A stretch of DNA of 9,527 nucleotides from the NCBI GenBank assembly GCA_030637365.1, contig DAOWGR010000042.1:1-9527 (forward strand), written 5' to 3'. A model generated the notes under the pieces. The model had not been told where the DNA came from, did not search any database, and was given only the letters and a program-made list of their open reading frames with translations. Of this stretch, positions 6,250 through 9,527 are shown piece by piece. The position numbers and the translations under genes were made by a program. The stretch comes from Elusimicrobiota bacterium. Its GTDB lineage: Bacteria; Elusimicrobiota; Elusimicrobia; Elusimicrobiales; UBA9959. Numbering within the stretch: position 1 is the stretch's first letter; each line of letters begins with the position of its first letter.

Positions 6250-6278
6250 ATAATAACAAATTTGTATATTATTGGCAA
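6250..6278 (-). promoter_or_regulatory. Sigma-70-type promoter of the rplU-rpmA-obgE operon
   Basis: On the minus strand TTGCCA (6278-6273, 5 of 6 to TTGACA) and TATTAT (6255-6250, 5 of 6 to TATAAT) are separated by exactly 17 bp. Transcription would begin near 6243, within a few bases of the rplU ATG at 6240. The operon mRNA would then have almost no 5' leader, in line with the missing ribosome-binding site. Confidence 0.6.
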
Positions 6279-6286
6279 ATAAAGAG

Positions 6287-6307
6287 TTGCCCTCTTTTTG
6301 AGGGCAA
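6287..6307. repeat. Perfect 8-bp hairpin in the rplU/membrane-protein divergent gap
   Basis: ttgccctc (6287-6294) pairs perfectly with gagggcaa (6300-6307) around ttttt. No T-run follows on either strand. It lies just upstream of the proposed rplU promoter, so it would not be in the leader if that promoter is the one used. A protein-binding site or part of a repeat are alternatives. Confidence 0.45.
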
Positions 6308-6343
6308 CAGGTCACAGGTTGCAGGCTACAAGGTTACAAGTTA
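6308..6343. repeat. Degenerate heptamer array, consensus caggtta
   Basis: Five consecutive imperfect units can be read: caggtca, caggttg, caggcta, caaggtta and caagtta. The array directly follows the hairpin at 6287-6307 in the divergent gap. It looks like a decayed microsatellite; no function is evident. Confidence 0.5.
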
Positions 6344-6480
6344 AAAACAGAACAAAAAAAAGTTTAGAGAACGGACAAGAGATTTTGCGTCTCTCGATAT
6401 ATATCATGGCGTCATGGGCTTGTTATCGGTTTATCTCGTGGCGTAATCTGAGTTTTTTTCTGTGTTCTTTGTTCTTTTTT

Positions 6481-6510
6481 TTGAATAGCCTATTCATAAT
6501 TTGGCATAAT
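6481..6510 (+). promoter_or_regulatory. Candidate promoter of the MscS-related gene
   Basis: TTGAAT (6481-6486) and CATAAT (6505-6510) lie 18 bp apart, giving 4 of 6 and 5 of 6 matches to the sigma-70 boxes. Transcription would start near 6517, leaving a leader of about 29 nt that contains the GGAGG at 6534-6538. It is plausible but not strong, because the surroundings are AT-rich. Confidence 0.4.
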
Positions 6511-6545
6511 TAGAGTATCTTAAAGCTTAATGCGGAGGAAATTAT

Positions 6546-7235
6546 ATGTTTGAAGATATTGGTAAATTGTTTATTCAGCCGGTAATGGATATTTGGGAAA
6601 TTTTTTTGAGTTATGTGCCTAATGTCGTGGCAGCTCTTTTGTTTGTCCTTGTCGGTCTTTTTCTCGCCAGAGTTTTCAGATCCGTTTTGGAGCAATTTTT
6701 CGGGAAAATTAAGCTTGACAGATATACCAGCAGAGTGGGCATTAATGAAATATTGGCGAGGTTCGGGTTGGGAAAATCGCCGGCTTACGCGATATCGTTC
6801 TCGGTTTATTGGGCGATTCTTCTTGTTTTTTTCGTGTCGGCGCTAAATGTGATGAATCTTACCGTTATATCTCAAATTCTTCAAACGGTTGTTGTTAAAT
6901 TTGTTCCTAAGATAATTGTGGCCACAATGGTCGCTTTTGGCGGATTGATGTTGGCCAAGTTTATGTCTGAAATAGTTCTAAATTCTTCAATAGCAAATAA
7001 TCTGAAAGGGGGAAGATCCCTTTCCAAAATAGTGCATTTTGTTGTTTTGGTGTTTACGGCCATAATCGCTCTTGATCAATTGGGAATTGAAATGAAAATA
7101 ATTCGCTCAAGTTTAAATATTTTATTGGGGTCCATCGGCCTGGCTTTTGCTTTGGCGGCCGGACTTGGAGCTAAAGACGTGGCGCGTGAAGTGGTGAGCG
7201 GCATGTTTACTTCAGAAAATAAAGAAAAGAAATGA
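6546..7235 (+). CDS. MscS-related conserved-TM-helix membrane protein lacking the channel beta domain
   Basis: The 229-residue product is an inner-membrane protein with about five hydrophobic helices (24-44, 79-101, 118-139, 159-178, 188-208). The repeated pattern of a helix followed by a short amphipathic stretch matches the conserved TM helix repeats of CmpX/YggB-like proteins. The last segment, LLGSIGLAFALAAGLGAKDVAREVVSG (about 193-219), resembles the pore-lining TM3 of MscS channels with its Gly/Ala packing. The protein ends about ten residues after that helix, so the cytoplasmic beta and alpha/beta domains of true MscS are absent. No frameshift is apparent and the short form may be natural. 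GGAGG (6534-6538) is well spaced before the ATG. A role in osmotic gating is inferred from the family only. It is monocistronic, divergent from rplU and convergent with rpoD. Confidence 0.75.
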   Translation: MFEDIGKLFIQPVMDIWEIFLSYVPNVVAALLFVLVGLFLARVFRSVLEQFFGKIKLDRYTSRVGINEILARFGLGKSPAYAISFSVYWAILLVFFVSALNVMNLTVISQILQTVVVKFVPKIIVATMVAFGGLMLAKFMSEIVLNSSIANNLKGGRSLSKIVHFVVLVFTAIIALDQLGIEMKIIRSSLNILLGSIGLAFALAAGLGAKDVAREVVSGMFTSENKEKK

Positions 7236-7381
7236 AGAACGGCGCGTATATTGCGTTAATGGCATTGAGCGTTTATTGAGTTAATAAAGTTAATCTGATT
7301 TACAGAAGTGATTTATACCCGTTTAAGCAATATTCCGGATATACAAATCTCTAATTTTTATCTTCTATGCGCCGCAGTCTG
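7236..7381. other. Convergent gap between the MscS-related gene and rpoD
   Basis: Both genes end here. I found no strong hairpin plus T-run on either strand and no RNA gene, so termination is probably Rho-dependent or uses weak structures. Confidence 0.4.
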
Positions 7382-9088
7382 TTATTCCGCGTAATCGCGC
7401 AATAAATTGCTTCTTGAAGGATGGCGAAGTTTTCTTATGGCCTTAGCTTCTATTTGTCTTACGCGTTCACGGGTTACTTTAAATATTTTCCCAACTTCTT
7501 CAAGTGTTCTGGGATATCCGGAATCTATTCCGAAACGAAGCTTTATTATTTTTGCTTCTCTCTCAGTGAGAGTGGAAAGTATTTTTGTAACCTCTCGTCT
7601 TCTTAAAAGAGTTATGGCCGAATGAGACGGCGGAAGCCCGCTTTTATCTTCTATAAAGTCCTCTAAATGAGAATCTTCATCCTCGCCGATGGGGGTGGAC
7701 AGGGATATCGGGTCTTGCATTATTTTCAGGGAATTTTTGACTTTATCCATGGAAATGTGAAGGTGTTTTGAGTATTCTTCAATAGACGGATCTCTTCCGA
7801 ATTCCTGACGGTATTTTCTTGTGACTTTCATCAGCTTGGACACCAGTTCTTTCATGTGCACCGGAATTCTTATGGTTCTGGCTTGGTCGGCAATGGCTCT
7901 GTTTATGGATTGTCTTATCCACCATGTCGCGTATGTGGAAAATTTAAATCCTCTTTTATATTCAAATTTTTCAACAGCTTTCATCAAGCCCAAGCCGCCT
8001 TCTTGAATAAGATCGGAAAGTTCAAGGTTTGAATTTACATGTTTTTTAGCTATTGAAACAACAAGCCGAAGATTCGCTTTTATGAGTTTCAGCTTATCGA
8101 TAAGGATTTGGTCTTCCAAGAAAGTTATTTTGTCATTGAGTGACAGAAAATTATCCGGATCCACCGGAAGGGTTCTCAGGAGGTGGCCTTCTTTGGTTTT
8201 TATTACGGATATATTCACTATCGCGGCTTCCACTTCGCTCGGATTGAATCCCCATTTTGATTTAAAGGTGGAGGGGTGCATCTTTTTTTTCTGGGTTAAG
8301 GCGAAGTCCGAGGTTATTTTTTCCAGGTCTCCATAGTGGTTTTGATATCTTTCAAGTTCATTTCTGAAATCCCGCAGTTTATGAGCGAGGTTCTTTATTT
8401 TATTTGTCAGTCTTTTTATTTTCTCTTGGTTTAAGTTCAGGTCAATAATGTTTTTTACTATCAGTTTCTTTTTGGCATCCACTTGGCCTTTTAGTTTGCG
8501 CTTTATTTCGTTTGACTTGACTTTTTTTATTTTTTCCGTAAGCTTGTTTATTTCTTTCTCGGTTTTATTTATAAGGCTGACCACATTCTTAATTTTTTTC
8601 TTCATGGTGGAAAGCTCATAATCGGATTTGCGGCCTCTTGGCATAAGTTCTTTTGTCGTCATTTCATCTTGCGATATAAGTGTTTCCCAGTTTCTTATTT
8701 CTCTCAAGGTTATTGGCGATTCAAGAACAATCATGCGAAGTTCTTTTTCTCTTTCGCGGATATTTCTTGCCAATGTTACTTCTTCATCGCGAGTTAAAAG
8801 AGGTACTCGTCCCATTTCGGAAAGGTACATTCTTATGGAATTTGAGACATCGGGAACCGCGTTCCATTCGTCCGTATAAGCTTCTTTTTCCGCCGCCGCG
8901 ACAAGCTTGTATTTTTTTCTGTCAACGACATCAATGCCCAGGTCTTCAAGGGTCGTCATAAGATTATCTATTTCTTCGCTGCTCATGGAGGCATTGGTCA
9001 GAGAGCGGTTCATTTCTTCAAGCGTTATGTAACCGTATTCTTTCCCGAGTTCCACCAAATCTTTTAAAGCTTTTCTTGGTTGTGGCAT
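7382..9088 (-). CDS. rpoD: Housekeeping RNA polymerase sigma factor RpoD
   Basis: The 568-residue product is a primary sigma-70 factor that directs RNA polymerase to -35/-10 promoters. Visible in order are region 1.1 (about 1-62), region 1.2 (SIRMYLSEMGRVPLLTRDEE, 84-103) and a long non-conserved region (about 116-330). Next come region 2 (LIKANLRLVVSIAKKHV, DLIQEGGLGLMKAVEKFEYK, FSTYATWWIRQSINRAIADQ, 335-402), region 3 (RTIRIPVHMKEL to about 490) and region 4 (LTEREAKIIKLRFG and the helix-turn-helix LEEVGKIFKVTRERVRQIEA, 507-548). The whole of region 2.3-2.4 is intact, as is region 1.1, so it is not an alternative sigma. Residues 160-250 of the non-conserved region are rich in Lys, Glu and Asn and look coiled-coil. 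An AAGGAG (9094-9099) precedes the ATG, 24 bp after the upstream dnaG-like stop. The GYPRTLEEVG spelling suggests a PVC/Omnitrophota-like lineage. Confidence 0.97.
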   Translation of the reverse strand: MPQPRKALKDLVELGKEYGYITLEEMNRSLTNASMSSEEIDNLMTTLEDLGIDVVDRKKYKLVAAAEKEAYTDEWNAVPDVSNSIRMYLSEMGRVPLLTRDEEVTLARNIREREKELRMIVLESPITLREIRNWETLISQDEMTTKELMPRGRKSDYELSTMKKKIKNVVSLINKTEKEINKLTEKIKKVKSNEIKRKLKGQVDAKKKLIVKNIIDLNLNQEKIKRLTNKIKNLAHKLRDFRNELERYQNHYGDLEKITSDFALTQKKKMHPSTFKSKWGFNPSEVEAAIVNISVIKTKEGHLLRTLPVDPDNFLSLNDKITFLEDQILIDKLKLIKANLRLVVSIAKKHVNSNLELSDLIQEGGLGLMKAVEKFEYKRGFKFSTYATWWIRQSINRAIADQARTIRIPVHMKELVSKLMKVTRKYRQEFGRDPSIEEYSKHLHISMDKVKNSLKIMQDPISLSTPIGEDEDSHLEDFIEDKSGLPPSHSAITLLRRREVTKILSTLTEREAKIIKLRFGIDSGYPRTLEEVGKIFKVTRERVRQIEAKAIRKLRHPSRSNLLRDYAE

Positions 9089-9101
9089 TTTTTCTCCTTG
9101 G

Positions 9102-9115
9102 TAATCGGCCGATTA
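9102..9115. repeat. Palindrome over the dnaG stop
   Basis: taatcggccgatta is a perfect 14-bp palindrome that includes the TAA stop of the upstream frame (9113-9115). It ends 2 bp from the AAGGAG ribosome-binding site of rpoD. It has no loop and no T-run, so termination is unlikely. It could be an mRNA processing or protein-binding site, or chance. Confidence 0.35.
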
Positions 9116-9527
9116 AGATGATTGAGCCGTGTTGTTTAGTTCCTTATCCAGTTCTTTTAATTCCGAATATTCTTCCGGTGTTAATTTTGAAAATCCTTTT
9201 TTGCGCAATTGTGTTCTTCTTCGTTTATTTGAAGCGCGTATGATCATTTCAACGGTTGTGAGGATATTTGTTTCCGGGATAATATCATCGTCTATTTCTT
9301 CATTGGATAATTTTGAAATTTGAGCGGCATAATCGGGATAAGTTTCAATCAGTTCATCTATTATAATGCGGTGTTTTTTTCCCGACATATTTCTTATCAT
9401 GGCTAATATTTTTTTAGCGAAATCACTTTGCAAATTGGGTTCACTGATTTTATCGGCATGAGAGATAAGGGAAGAATCTTTTAAAAACATATGAATGAGG
9501 CCTAATTCCAAGGCCGGGATTTCTTCA
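9113..9527 (-). CDS. dnaG: Probable DNA primase, C-terminal part (cut by window edge)
   Basis: About 137 C-terminal residues are visible; the frame is open at the window edge. The first codons read EEIPALELGLIHMFLKDSSL, so the true start lies outside and the in-frame TTG at 9511 is not a start. Residues of the form ALELGLIHMFLKDSS...DFAKKILAMI resemble the helical DnaB-interacting C-terminal domain of primases, and the tail is a charged helix (KKRRTQ style, EEYSELKELDKEL). The catalytic zinc and TOPRIM domains are outside the window, so the call rests on this weak similarity and on the position 24 bp ahead of rpoD, as in the rpsU-dnaG-rpoD operon. Another helical protein is possible. Confidence 0.65.
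   Translation of the reverse strand, partial: EEIPALELGLIHMFLKDSSLISHADKISEPNLQSDFAKKILAMIRNMSGKKHRIIIDELIETYPDYAAQISKLSNEEIDDDIIPETNILTTVEMIIRASNKRRRTQLRKKGFSKLTPEEYSELKELDKELNNTAQSS

Noticed and set aside
6240..6315. N-terminal extension of L21 from an ATG at 6315
   Set aside because: The extra 25 residues are unlike the family and would be encoded by the promoter and hairpin; MYAIIETGGKQ is the canonical start.

Overview
The window reads as one segment of a bacterial chromosome that leans towards AT. It is dominated by housekeeping genes, with several hairpin-rich or repeated non-coding tracts between them. It suggests a didermic (Gram-negative-type) bacterium: there is an OmpA/Pal-like lipoprotein with a lipobox and a peptidoglycan-recycling kinase (AnmK). 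The RpoD C-terminus (GYPRTLEEVGKIFKVTRERVRQIEAKA) and the single squalene-synthase-type enzyme with an RAADTIAD motif remind me of PVC-superphylum lineages such as Candidatus Omnitrophota. That placement is recall plus inference; no search was run.

Layout on the + strand: a repeat-rich non-coding stretch (1-590), then anmK (591-1703), a structured 323-bp gap with a terminator-like hairpin and a 17-bp inverted repeat, a squalene/phytoene synthase family gene (2027-3118), and an OmpA-family lipoprotein gene (3131-3673) 12 bp behind it. A second repeat-rich gap (3674-4096) separates these from a convergent minus-strand cluster. That cluster, read right to left, is rplU (L21), rpmA (L27) and obgE, the classic ribosome-assembly operon. 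A 107-bp MITE-like element sits between rpmA and obgE. A divergent gap (6241-6545) then leads to a + strand gene for a short MscS-related membrane protein (6546-7235). Finally the minus strand carries the 3' end of a probable dnaG (cut by the window edge) followed by rpoD, the core of the macromolecular-synthesis operon.

Functionally, rplU-rpmA-obgE couples two 50S proteins with the GTPase that acts in late 50S assembly, and dnaG-rpoD couples replication priming with housekeeping transcription. AnmK recycles cell-wall anhydro-muramic acid, and the Pal-like lipoprotein would tether the outer membrane to peptidoglycan. The squalene-synthase-like enzyme would make C30 isoprenoids for membranes.

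The less ordinary content is non-coding. A 217-bp hairpin-rich repeat is present twice (133-349 and 3754-3970, about 94% identical by hand count). A 69-bp hairpin unit brackets its second copy. A long inverted repeat buries the ribosome-binding site and start of the squalene synthase gene. A candidate MITE with 16-bp terminal inverted repeats and a 5-bp target duplication lies at the obgE start. A well-spaced promoter ends so close to rplU that its mRNA should be leaderless. No tRNA, rRNA, CRISPR array, transposase or defence gene is visible. I see no convincing new multi-gene system here.
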